DNA from: Promethearchaeota archaeon
GTDB taxonomy: Archaea; Asgardarchaeota; Lokiarchaeia; Sigynarchaeales; SOKP01
DNA length: 5,771 nt
Reading direction: 5' to 3'
NCBI GenBank assembly: GCA_016839845.1
Contig: JAEOTL010000091.1
Coordinates: 1 to 5,771, forward strand
A program made the position numbers and the translations under genes. Of the stretch, positions 1 to 5,771 are shown one piece after another (position 1 is the stretch's first letter; the number at the start of each line of letters is the position of its first letter). Below the pieces are notes generated by a model, which saw only the letters and a program-made list of their open reading frames with translations, ran no database searches and had not been told where the DNA came from.

Positions 1-2
1 AT

Positions 3-263
3 GTTTACGAGAAGTATTATAATAATGAATATTTCATCCGCTTAACACAAAAGGGTGTTCTCCCTGAAACTAAATGGGTTAAGGGGTCGAATTATTGTGA
101 TATTGGATTTGTCATAGATAAAAGGGCTGATAAATTGATTTTTATTAGCGCAATTGACAATTTAGTTAAAGGGGCAGCAGGTCAGGCTGTTCAAAACATG
201 AATTTGATGTTTAATTTAAAAGAAAATGTAGGATTAAAGTCAATTCCTATATTTCCTGTATGA
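3..263 (+). CDS. argC: ArgC C-terminal end, N-acetyl-gamma-glutamyl-phosphate reductase (5' partial)
   Basis: This is the last 86 codons of a gene that begins before the window. The frame is open from base 3 and ends at TGA 261-263. The family reduces acyl-glutamyl phosphate to the semialdehyde with NADPH, the third step from glutamate towards ornithine and arginine, in the cytoplasm. The identification rests on the C-terminal signature: [13 protein letters not shown] near the visible start, then GSNYCDIGF, then the near-invariant [19 protein letters not shown] helix at about residues 50-68. The catalytic Cys and the nucleotide-binding N-terminus lie outside the window; the full family length is about 340-350 residues. 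argG follows after 46 bases on the same strand, which supports arginine synthesis. If the host is an archaeon, the protein could instead be the LysY/ArgC homologue that works on LysW-bound substrates. The visible part cannot separate these two roles. Confidence 0.93.
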   Translation, partial: VYEKYYNNEYFIRLTQKGVLPETKWVKGSNYCDIGFVIDKRADKLIFISAIDNLVKGAAGQAVQNMNLMFNLKENVGLKSIPIFPV

Positions 264-298
264 AATAGAAGTTCTAAATAAATTAAAACAAAAGAAGA

Positions 299-304
299 AG
301 GTGG
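299..304 (+). promoter_or_regulatory. Shine-Dalgarno site that sets the argG start
   Basis: AGGTGG lies five bases before GTG 310-312. It decides between two in-frame GTG codons: the GTG at 301 lies inside this site and has no SD of its own, so the start at 310 is preferred. An ATG at 308-310 overlaps the chosen GTG but is followed at once by TGA, so it cannot start a protein. Confidence 0.75.
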
Positions 305-309
305 TATAT

Positions 310-1611
310 GTGAATCAACTAGGACCAAAAAAGGAAAAATATGAAAAAATATTATTGATGTATTCAGGTGGTTTGGATACCTCCTGTATGATAAAATGGC
401 TACAAGAAAAGTATGAAGCAAAAATATATACTTTTACGGCTGATCTGGGGCAAGAGTTTGCAGATCCTTCTCGGTTTGAGACAATTGAAGAAAAGGCAAA
501 TAATTTGGGCGTAGTAAAGCACTATTTATTGGATCTAAAAGATAGGTTTGTAAATGAATATGTCTTCCCAACTATTAAAGCAAACGGTTTATACCAAGGG
601 ATTTATCCATTGAGCACCGCAATAGGGAGACCCTTGATTGCGATTGAGGCTATTAACATTGCGAAAAAAGAGAAAATTGATGCGATAGCTCACGGTTGCA
701 CAGGTAAGGGGAATGATCAAATACGATTCAATGTAACAATAAGAGCTTATGCACCTAATATTGAAATATTACAACCTTTAATTGAATGGAATATGGGAAG
801 AGACCAAGAAATCGAGTACGCCAAGCTTCATGGAATTCCTATTAAAAAGCAAAATCAAAAATATAGTATTGATGAAAACCTTTTTGGGAGAAGTGCAGAA
901 TGTGATATTCTCGAACATCCCGATATTGAACCACCAGAAGATTGCAATGAATGGACAACACCACCAGAGGATACACCGAATACCCCTGAATATGTCCAAA
1001 TCAGTTTTGAGAAAGGAGTACCAATGGGATTAAATGGTAAAAGCTTAAAGGGTGTTGATTTAATAAGGGAATTACATATGATTGGTTGCAAGCATGGCAT
1101 TGGTAGAGTTAACCATATGGAAGATCGAGCTATTGGGTTAAAATCAAGAGAAGTCTATGAAGTTCCAGCAGCTTTAATATTAATTAAAGCGCACAAAGAT
1201 CTAGAGAAATATGTATGCACCAAACATGAAAACTCATTTAAAACAATGATAGATCAAAGATGGACGGAATTAGCTTATGAAGGCTTATGGATAGATCCAC
1301 TAAGAGAAGCGTTAGAGGCTTTCATTAATACTGTCAACGAAAAAGTGACTGGATCTGTAAAGCTGAAACTTTTCAAAGGACACGTTAGTGTTGTGTCAAG
1401 AGAATCCCCTTATGGACTATATAATCTAAATTTAGCAACTTATGATACAGAAAGTACGTTTAATCAAAAACTAAGTTATGGATTTATACCATTATGGGGT
1501 TTACAAAGCGAGATTGGTTTTCAAGTTAAAAATGCTTTAAAATTATTAAAAAAACAGAAAAACCAGCCTAGTGAAGAAGTTATCTCATATGAATATATTA
1601 AAAAAAAATAG
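310..1611 (+). CDS. argG: Argininosuccinate synthase
   Basis: ArgG joins citrulline and aspartate, using ATP (to AMP and PPi), to make argininosuccinate, the next-to-last step of arginine synthesis, in the cytoplasm. The 433-residue product begins at GTG 310, placed by the SD site. The N-terminal PP-loop ATP-binding motif YSGGLDTS is at residues 18-25. The HGCTGKGNDQIRF segment, which binds nucleotide and citrulline/aspartate, is at 128-140. GRSAEC is at 193-198, GRVNHMEDRAIGLKSRE at 265-281, and ESPYGLYNLNLATYD at 365-379 in the C-terminal multimerisation region. Known family motifs are all present and no frameshift is seen, so the enzyme should be active. It is somewhat longer than the usual 395-410 residues, mostly through a Lys-rich tail after about residue 405. 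It sits between argC and a RAM-domain gene on the same strand, with gaps of 46 and 13 bases, so co-transcription is likely. Confidence 0.97.
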   Translation: MNQLGPKKEKYEKILLMYSGGLDTSCMIKWLQEKYEAKIYTFTADLGQEFADPSRFETIEEKANNLGVVKHYLLDLKDRFVNEYVFPTIKANGLYQGIYPLSTAIGRPLIAIEAINIAKKEKIDAIAHGCTGKGNDQIRFNVTIRAYAPNIEILQPLIEWNMGRDQEIEYAKLHGIPIKKQNQKYSIDENLFGRSAECDILEHPDIEPPEDCNEWTTPPEDTPNTPEYVQISFEKGVPMGLNGKSLKGVDLIRELHMIGCKHGIGRVNHMEDRAIGLKSREVYEVPAALILIKAHKDLEKYVCTKHENSFKTMIDQRWTELAYEGLWIDPLREALEAFINTVNEKVTGSVKLKLFKGHVSVVSRESPYGLYNLNLATYDTESTFNQKLSYGFIPLWGLQSEIGFQVKNALKLLKKQKNQPSEEVISYEYIKKK

Positions 1612-1612
1612 A

Positions 1613-1619
1613 GTGAGGT
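1613..1619 (+). promoter_or_regulatory. Shine-Dalgarno site of the RAM-domain gene
   Basis: GTGAGGT lies five bases before ATG 1625, the same spacing as at argG, and starts two bases after the argG stop codon. It supports the start at 1625. The reading frame can be extended upstream to a GTG at 1571 inside argG, but no SD site precedes that codon. Confidence 0.65.
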
Positions 1620-1624
1620 TAAAA

Positions 1625-1909
1625 ATGTATTATAGAGGATATATTTTAATACGACTAAAAGTGATTGGAAAGGAATGGGAGGTTGTAAAGAAACTTTCAG
1701 GATTAAAATCAACGGAACCAGAAGAAGATTGGAAAATAACGTATGTTACTCCTATTTATGGTGGATGGGATTTGATTGTTGAGTGTTCATTTAGCAAATT
1801 AAAGGATCTAGATAAAATCGTTACTTTTTGCAGAGTCGATACAGATCTTTCTCAATGGATTGAAGAAACAACCACCCTCATGGGATCAAAAAACGACTAT
1901 ACCAGTTAG
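1625..1909 (+). CDS. Stand-alone RAM (Lrp/AsnC ligand-binding) domain protein
   Basis: The 94-residue product looks like the effector-binding half of Lrp/AsnC regulators without the DNA-binding helix-turn-helix. The pattern fits a beta-alpha-beta-beta-alpha-beta fold: strand YILIRLKV at 6-13, helix about 15-27, strand WKITYVTPIYG at 36-46, strand GWDLIVECSF at 47-56, helix about 58-70, and a last strand leading into ETTTLMG at 81-87. The G-G-W-D-L turn at 46-50 and the ETTT motif match where RAM domains carry their conserved ligand-site turn and final strand. Family knowledge: RAM domains form dimers and octamers and bind amino acids. Single-domain forms exist and may bind full-length Lrp proteins or act as sensors. 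The gene starts 13 bases after argG with its own SD, so a role in sensing arginine or an intermediate is inferred, not shown. There is no signal peptide or membrane segment. The domain call rests on pattern alone and is moderately sure. Confidence 0.72.
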   Translation: MYYRGYILIRLKVIGKEWEVVKKLSGLKSTEPEEDWKITYVTPIYGGWDLIVECSFSKLKDLDKIVTFCRVDTDLSQWIEETTTLMGSKNDYTS

Positions 1910-1940
1910 CTTGGTGCAAACATTATTTTGAGAAATAAAA

Positions 1941-1970
1941 AAAAGGAGAAAGAGTATTTATTCTTCTTTT
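1941..1970. terminator. Hairpin at the convergent junction, possible two-way terminator
   Basis: AAAAGGAGAA at 1941-1950 can pair over ten positions with TTCTTCTTTT at 1961-1970, with one G-U pair in the plus-strand RNA, around a ten-base loop. On the plus strand the stem's 3' arm is itself U-rich. On the minus strand the transcript runs into eight U residues (rc of 1937-1944) just after the acyl-CoA synthetase stop. The downstream arm covers the last codons of that gene (stop at 1958-1960). The stem is AT-rich and weak. U-tracts alone can end transcription in archaea, so the hairpin may be incidental. Confidence 0.45.
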
Positions 1971-3739
1971 CGAAGTTCCCTTCTTAAAATCTTACCTACG
2001 ACAGATTTTGGTAATTCTGGAACAATTTCAATCATTCTGGGATATTTATACGGACTTATGTTGGTTTGACACCATTCCATTAAATCGTCTTCAGTTACTT
2101 TTTCCTGAAATTCGGGTTTAAGAGAGATATAAGCCTTAATTTCTTCGCCAGTTTCTTTATCGGGAACACCAATAACCCCAACCTCGTTTACCGCTTCATG
2201 AGCGTATATCAAATCTTCTACTTCTCTAGGGAAAACAGCATGTCCCTTTCTTTTTATCATATCCCTTTTCCTATCTTTAATGTGTAGATATCCTTCAGAA
2301 TCGATACATCCAATATCAGAAGTATAATACCATGTTTTCCCTTGGGAATCTTTTCTTAACGCGTGCTCCGTGTCTTCTTTTCTTCCTAAGTACCCGAGCA
2401 TAACTTGAGGTCCAGCTACACAAATCTCCCCAATAAATTGAAACTCGTCCTGACCGCAATTCTCACAATTATCGTTAGGACATTGAGGCAGTAAGGCTTT
2501 TCCCTGCTCTACATCAACGATTTTTATCAAAGTATCGGATAAGGGAAACCCAACGGTATTCACTTTTTGAAGTTTCTTAATGAACGGATTGAGAGCAACT
2601 ACGGGAGAACATTCTGACATACCATATCCTTCAACAATCGCAGCTCCTGTAATCTCTTCAAATTCATTTTTAACTTCTTCTGGTAATGCTGATGCAGCAC
2701 TTATGCAAGCGATAAGAGAGGAAAGTTTTCCTTTATATTTAAGAGATGCAGGGTCTTGGTTTATTTTTATATAAAGCGTAGGAACTCCAGGCATGTAGGT
2801 AACATTCTCATCCTTTATTTTTTTAAGTATTTTTGAAATTTTATCGGGAGGTCGCGGTAACAAAACCATTTTCCATCCCTCCAATACTGAAACTGTCATC
2901 CCGATATTACCAAAAGAGTGCGCAAGAGGTACAACCAGTAACATTCCCCCTTTTCCCTTTAATTCTTTGATTTGTGCTAATTGGGAGGAAGCCCATATCT
3001 CTGTTTGGAGAGCATTAACAACCATCGAGTAGTGTGAAGTCATTACTCCTTTAGGAACTCCTGTCGTACCCCCTGTATAAATAAGTACAGAAATGTCTTT
3101 CTTGAGGTCGTATTCAACTTTTGGTACATTAATGGGGATTCCATTTTGTAAGATATCCTGAAATTTATGAAAAATTATATTTCCCTCTTTTTCAGGCCAA
3201 ACTTTCATAACAGGTACTTTACCCAGAGCTACTCCAAGTTTAGCTTTTAGTTTTGGCAAATATTCTGGGGTACCGGTCAAAATAATGTTTTTCAATGTCG
3301 ACATCTTACTTAGATCTTTACCAAGTAGGTATTCTTCATAAAGATAGTCTAAAATGACCAAAGTATTAGCTTTAGAGTCATTTACTTGATGTACAATCTC
3401 GACAAACCGGTTCACAGGAAGGATAGGGTTGGAAACTGCTCCAATTCTCACAACTGCCCAGTGTGCTATAACATTTTGAGGGACATTTGGCAAATCTATA
3501 CACACAACATCCCCTTTTCCAATACCTAATTGAGAAAGTCCCGTAGCAAACTGGTCGACGAGGGTATCCAGCTCTAAATAAGTCATCTTATAACCTTCAA
3601 AAGAAATTGCTTGAGAATCTGGATAAATATTAGCTGTTCTCTCTAACAGTTCCCCTAATGGAATTTCTTCGTATTCGACATGTTTCGGAATTTCTTTGGG
3701 CCAGAGTTTATCCCAATATCGTATTACATTATTACTCAT
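1958..3739 (-). CDS. AMP-forming acyl-CoA synthetase (long-chain fatty acid-CoA ligase-like)
   Basis: This 593-residue enzyme belongs to the ANL adenylating superfamily, which activates a carboxylic acid with ATP to an acyl-AMP and then transfers it to CoA. Visible motifs: P-loop YTGGTTGVPKG at 221-231, PLAHSFGN at 271-278, EGYGMSE at 370-376, TSDIG at 473-477 with the ribose-binding Asp475, the hinge KDRKRDMIKRKG at 488-499, and C-terminal PKSVVGKILRREL at 577-589 with the probable catalytic Lys583. Length and motif order match fatty acyl-CoA ligases, but the acid used cannot be read from the sequence; aryl or medium-chain acids remain possible. No membrane segment is seen. An odd feature is a Cys-rich insertion at about 418-434 (C420, C425, C428), just before the conserved GEICVAGPQVM stretch. 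No SD precedes the ATG. The gene converges on the arginine genes and follows the acetyltransferase gene by 99 bases; no beta-oxidation genes adjoin it. Confidence 0.9.
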   Translation of the reverse strand: MSNNVIRYWDKLWPKEIPKHVEYEEIPLGELLERTANIYPDSQAISFEGYKMTYLELDTLVDQFATGLSQLGIGKGDVVCIDLPNVPQNVIAHWAVVRIGAVSNPILPVNRFVEIVHQVNDSKANTLVILDYLYEEYLLGKDLSKMSTLKNIILTGTPEYLPKLKAKLGVALGKVPVMKVWPEKEGNIIFHKFQDILQNGIPINVPKVEYDLKKDISVLIYTGGTTGVPKGVMTSHYSMVVNALQTEIWASSQLAQIKELKGKGGMLLVVPLAHSFGNIGMTVSVLEGWKMVLLPRPPDKISKILKKIKDENVTYMPGVPTLYIKINQDPASLKYKGKLSSLIACISAASALPEEVKNEFEEITGAAIVEGYGMSECSPVVALNPFIKKLQKVNTVGFPLSDTLIKIVDVEQGKALLPQCPNDNCENCGQDEFQFIGEICVAGPQVMLGYLGRKEDTEHALRKDSQGKTWYYTSDIGCIDSEGYLHIKDRKRDMIKRKGHAVFPREVEDLIYAHEAVNEVGVIGVPDKETGEEIKAYISLKPEFQEKVTEDDLMEWCQTNISPYKYPRMIEIVPELPKSVVGKILRRELRKEE

Positions 3740-3770
3740 TTTAAATCAAATTTAAAAATTTAATGGTTAG
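3740..3770 (-). promoter_or_regulatory. Candidate archaeal-type promoter, leaderless start of the acyl-CoA synthetase gene
   Basis: Read on the minus strand, the 30 bases before the ATG are almost pure A/T: CCATTAAATTTTTAAATTTG and then ATTTAAA directly before the ATG. There is no G-rich SD sequence. A TATA-like block (TTAAATTTTTAAA) lies about 12-24 bases before the ATG, which would place the transcript start at or very near the start codon. This is suggestive only, because AT-rich spacers give such matches by chance. Confidence 0.35.
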
Positions 3771-3792
3771 GTAAATAGTATTCATTTCAATT

Positions 3793-3814
3793 CTATTTAA
3801 AATTTTAAAAATAG
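3793..3814. repeat. AT-rich inverted repeat in the spacer between two minus-strand genes
   Basis: CTATTT at 3793-3798 is the exact reverse complement of AAATAG at 3809-3814. Between them lie ten bases, the first eight of which are the self-complementary AAAATTTT (3799-3806). The repeat lies 25-46 bases downstream of the acetyltransferase stop and 54-75 bases upstream of the acyl-CoA synthetase ATG. It could help end the upstream transcript, since minus-strand T-runs are present here, or be a binding site for a regulator. The low base complexity makes chance possible. Confidence 0.35.
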
Positions 3815-3838
3815 AAGGAGTTAAAAATTAGGTAATTC

Positions 3839-4276
3839 TCAGATCTTCATTTTATACAGATTTTTATCTGGTACATAACTCATCATAATCAGATCTTCTC
3901 GTATCTCCCAGCCTTGATTTTGATAAAAAACAACAACTTCTCTATTATGTTTCTGTATAAATAAATGTATTTTATGTACTCCCAATCGAAGAAATTCCTT
4001 ATTTAATTTATCTATCATCAATTTACCATATCCTCGCCGTTGGTAAACGGGATCTACCGCGAGATGGTGAACATATCCTCTTCTACCATCAAATCCACCC
4101 ATAACAACGGCACAGATTTTGTCATCAATTTTTCCAATGAGAAATAAAGTAGGGTTTCGTTCCAGCATTTTTTCGACTTCGATCTTCGAATCTGAAGACC
4201 CTACGCTTATACCTGCTTTTCTCCATAACTGTACAACCTCCTTGTAAAACTTTGATGTAAATTTTTCGATTTTCAT
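3839..4276 (-). CDS. GNAT-family N-acetyltransferase, YpeA-like
   Basis: This 145-residue single-domain protein fits the GNAT fold, which moves an acetyl group from acetyl-CoA to an amine on a small molecule or protein. Motif A, the acetyl-CoA pyrophosphate loop, is LAVDPVYQRRGYGKLM at 72-87, with the Q-R-R-G-Y-G signature at 79-84. The preceding strand holds VVMGGFDGRRG at 57-67, a segment much like the one in Escherichia coli YpeA. The C-terminal FYQNQGW at 117-123 carries Tyr118, the usual general-acid position. The N-terminal LWRKAG at 17-22 also resembles YpeA-type proteins. The substrate is unknown. The length is normal, with no signal peptide or membrane segment. The gene starts 32 bases after the methyltransferase stop on the same strand but has no SD. 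A TATA-like block in the gap suggests its own leaderless transcript. A link to the DNA-modification gene is not implied. Confidence 0.88.
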   Translation of the reverse strand: MKIEKFTSKFYKEVVQLWRKAGISVGSSDSKIEVEKMLERNPTLFLIGKIDDKICAVVMGGFDGRRGYVHHLAVDPVYQRRGYGKLMIDKLNKEFLRLGVHKIHLFIQKHNREVVVFYQNQGWEIREDLIMMSYVPDKNLYKMKI

Positions 4277-4310
4277 CTTTAGGGATATTAAGCGTATTTT
4301 TATAATATTT
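4277..4310 (-). promoter_or_regulatory. Candidate TATA promoter of the acetyltransferase gene
   Basis: On the minus strand TATAAAAATA (4304 down to 4295) lies about 19-28 bases before the ATG at 4276. It is preceded by the A-rich AAAGAATAAATAT. The sequence next to the ATG, AATATCCCTAAAG, has no SD. The spacing is roughly that of an archaeal TATA box feeding a transcript that begins at or near the ATG. The upstream edge overlaps the stop codon of the methyltransferase gene. A bacterial -10 reading is also possible, though no good -35 partner is visible. Confidence 0.4.
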
Positions 4311-5771
4311 ATTCTTTGTTCATATTAAAAGAATCTAATGAAAGATTTGACATTTTTCTTCTTATCTCAACTTTACTTTCAATAATTTGTTTTATAGATA
4401 CCGAAATTTCCTTTCTTTTTTGAGGATCTTTTGGTACTGGGAGGATGACTTCTATTATTCTGTTCCCTATTGTTGCGATGGTTCCCTGTACAAAGGTTAT
4501 TGCTTGAATTTGCTTTTGTACAATTTCTAGATTAAGAAGATATAATAGTAGATATGAGTCAATAAAGTCTTCATTTTCTAACACTTTAATTTGAAAAATA
4601 TGGCTCTGAATGATAATTTCGGTATCTAATTCTGTTATATATGCAAGATTTCCAATTAGATTAGGTCCTCCATCCTTTACCAAAAGTATATCCCCTTCCT
4701 GTATATTCTGTTTCGCTCTGTATTGATTATAGACCTCTTCACTGGTCTTCTTGTATGAGTTTAAATTAATTTCCCAATTACTGATTTCACTGGTTCGTAT
4801 AAATGGAATATTTCCTAAACCATAAACATTGGAACCGATTTCATCTCCCCGAGGTAAATAACCTCCCTTACGTGTATAGATATAATTCTTCTCGACAAGC
4901 TGTCTTATTGTCAATAATTCAATTTTCTCATTCCTAGCAAGGGTCTTCAGGGTTTTTTCTACACCGGTATAATACAGAGGAATAAAGATGTTATTTTTAA
5001 TTTGAGATAAATTGATTTTAAATACCTTCTGCTTCTCCAGATAATTAAATTGTTCTGCTTCCTCAAGCTTTTTAGGCAAATTGATCAATTCATCATCAAC
5101 TATAGGTATCCCATTTACATCTATTTGCTTACTTCCATCTTTGTTGAGTTTAAATAAAATTTTTCCATCTTTATCATGACCAACCTTCTCCACAATAGCA
5201 AAGTCTATTAAATAATTGCTTGGGATATTTTCTAGCTTCTGGAAGAATAAAATGCTGGTTTTGTTACATGTATAAGGCTGAAAAGCATTCTGATCTAATG
5301 AAATAATAGCCAGAATTTTACCGTTTGAGAGCAAAAATTTCCAAATATAGCGATCTGTAGGATTTCCAAATATGCCCTCGGGTAAAACTATCCCTAATTT
5401 TCCGCCATCCTTAAGAAGTTGAACACATCTTTCAATAAATAGAACTTGGGGGGGTTGCTGTTTTACTGTTTTATTTTGCATTTCCCATCTCCCATTCACG
5501 TTTTTCCATGAGTGACCTAAGGCAAAATCCTCTAATATCTCTTGATTATTAATGGGAATCTTAACTCCAAATGGAGGATTAGTAAATATAAAATCAAAGG
5601 TACTATCTTGAATGTTTTCTTGAGCAATTGGCCTATAACTCTTTTTATCCAATGAATCTTCGCAAAATACCTTAGATTTACCATTTCCTTGTATATCCAG
5701 GTATAAGTTACATAATTTTGCTAAAAACAGGTCTTTATCAATTCCATATAAGTGAGAAGTAACATCACTAC
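4309..5771 (-). CDS. HsdM-type N6-adenine DNA methyltransferase fused to an HsdS-like recognition domain (5' partial)
   Basis: The gene enters from the right edge; 486 codons are visible with no stop up to base 5771. A TTG at 5652 is internal, because the preceding codons read LYGIDKDLFLAKL and FCEDSL, typical HsdM sequence after motif I. Such enzymes move a methyl group from SAM to adenine N6 in a DNA site. Counting from the first visible residue: catalytic NPPF at 64-67, QPPQVLFIERCVQLLKDGGK at 105-124 followed by LGIVLPEGIFGNP at 125-137, and AFQPYTCNKTSILFFQK at 162-178. From about 266 to the end it resembles a single type I specificity (S) domain: IPFIRTSEIS at 321-330, EGDILLVKDGG at 358-368, IGNLAYI at 372-378, YLLYLLN-like at 406-413, IGNRIIEVILPVPKD at 434-448, and a charged helix at 450-472. 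The fusion suggests a self-contained modification enzyme or a type IIG/BcgI-like restriction-modification protein. Motif I and any N-terminal nuclease lie outside the window. Confidence 0.88.
   Translation of the reverse strand, partial: SDVTSHLYGIDKDLFLAKLCNLYLDIQGNGKSKVFCEDSLDKKSYRPIAQENIQDSTFDFIFTNPPFGVKIPINNQEILEDFALGHSWKNVNGRWEMQNKTVKQQPPQVLFIERCVQLLKDGGKLGIVLPEGIFGNPTDRYIWKFLLSNGKILAIISLDQNAFQPYTCNKTSILFFQKLENIPSNYLIDFAIVEKVGHDKDGKILFKLNKDGSKQIDVNGIPIVDDELINLPKKLEEAEQFNYLEKQKVFKINLSQIKNNIFIPLYYTGVEKTLKTLARNEKIELLTIRQLVEKNYIYTRKGGYLPRGDEIGSNVYGLGNIPFIRTSEISNWEINLNSYKKTSEEVYNQYRAKQNIQEGDILLVKDGGPNLIGNLAYITELDTEIIIQSHIFQIKVLENEDFIDSYLLLYLLNLEIVQKQIQAITFVQGTIATIGNRIIEVILPVPKDPQKRKEISVSIKQIIESKVEIRRKMSNLSLDSFNMNKE

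Noticed and set aside
191..421. Minus-strand open frame of 76 codons across the argC-argG junction
   Set aside because: It is antisense to two clear enzyme genes, and its product is a low-complexity hydrophobic string of a kind that arises by reverse reading of AT-rich genes. It has no SD and no recognisable domain.
778..1100. Three overlapping open frames on both strands inside argG (778-999, 782-1033, 855-1100)
   Set aside because: They are shadows of the fully supported argG frame, with no family resemblance and no start signals.
1571..1624. Longer RAM protein starting at GTG 1571
   Set aside because: The extra 18 residues lie inside argG, are Lys-rich and unlike RAM domains. The ATG at 1625 has a well-spaced SD and gives a normal RAM length.
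1521..1712. Minus-strand open frame across the argG-RAM junction
   Set aside because: It is antisense to the end of argG and the start of the RAM gene, with a Phe/Leu-rich product typical of reverse-read Lys-rich sequence.
2580..2774. Plus-strand open frame within the acyl-CoA synthetase gene
   Set aside because: It is opposite the conserved YGMSE region of a complete enzyme and has no independent support.
5650..5652. TTG as the start of the DNA methyltransferase gene
   Set aside because: The frame stays open to the window edge, and the 39 upstream codons encode typical HsdM sequence (LYGIDKD, FCEDSL), so the true start is outside the window.
3839..5771. Methyltransferase and acetyltransferase as one defence operon or toxin-antitoxin pair
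   Set aside because: The acetyltransferase resembles a general YpeA-type enzyme rather than a toxin GNAT. It has no small antitoxin partner, and a separate promoter-like block lies in the gap.

Overview
The window is AT-rich and carries six protein-coding genes, four complete and two cut by the window edges. No rRNA, tRNA, CRISPR array or insertion sequence is visible. The organism is probably a low-GC prokaryote, and an archaeon is slightly favoured. The two plus-strand genes with a visible start have clear Shine-Dalgarno (SD) sites. The two minus-strand genes with a visible start have none, only AT-rich TATA-like blocks close to the ATG, as in leaderless archaeal transcripts. A free-standing RAM (Lrp/AsnC effector-binding) domain protein also fits. 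The lineage cannot be fixed from the window; an Asgard-like archaeon is a guess only.

Plus strand, 3-1909: an arginine-biosynthesis gene string. It holds the C-terminal end of argC (or its LysW-pathway homologue), then a complete argG (argininosuccinate synthase, GTG start at 310), then a 94-residue RAM-only protein starting 13 bases after argG. The tight spacing suggests one transcript. The RAM protein is the likeliest amino-acid sensor or regulatory partner in the string.

Convergent junction, 1910-1957: a short gap whose A/G-rich and C/T-rich arms can form a 10-bp hairpin reaching into the end of the opposing gene. It is a candidate terminator.

Minus strand, 1958-3739: a 593-residue AMP-forming acyl-CoA synthetase with all the usual adenylation motifs. 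It also has an unusual Cys-rich insertion (C-x4-C-x2-C) that looks like a metal-binding knuckle. Upstream is a 99-base, very AT-rich spacer with a candidate promoter and an inverted repeat.

Minus strand, 3839-4276: a small GNAT acetyltransferase resembling YpeA.

Minus strand, 4309 to the right edge: a gene entering from outside the window. It encodes an HsdM-type N6-adenine DNA methyltransferase core (NPPF motif) joined in the same frame to one HsdS-like target-recognition domain, so it is an M-S fusion of a restriction-modification or related defence system. Its N-terminus, including the SAM-binding motif I, lies beyond the window, so the presence of a nuclease cannot be judged.

The arginine genes work together. 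The ligase, the acetyltransferase and the methylase have no obvious functional link to them or to each other.
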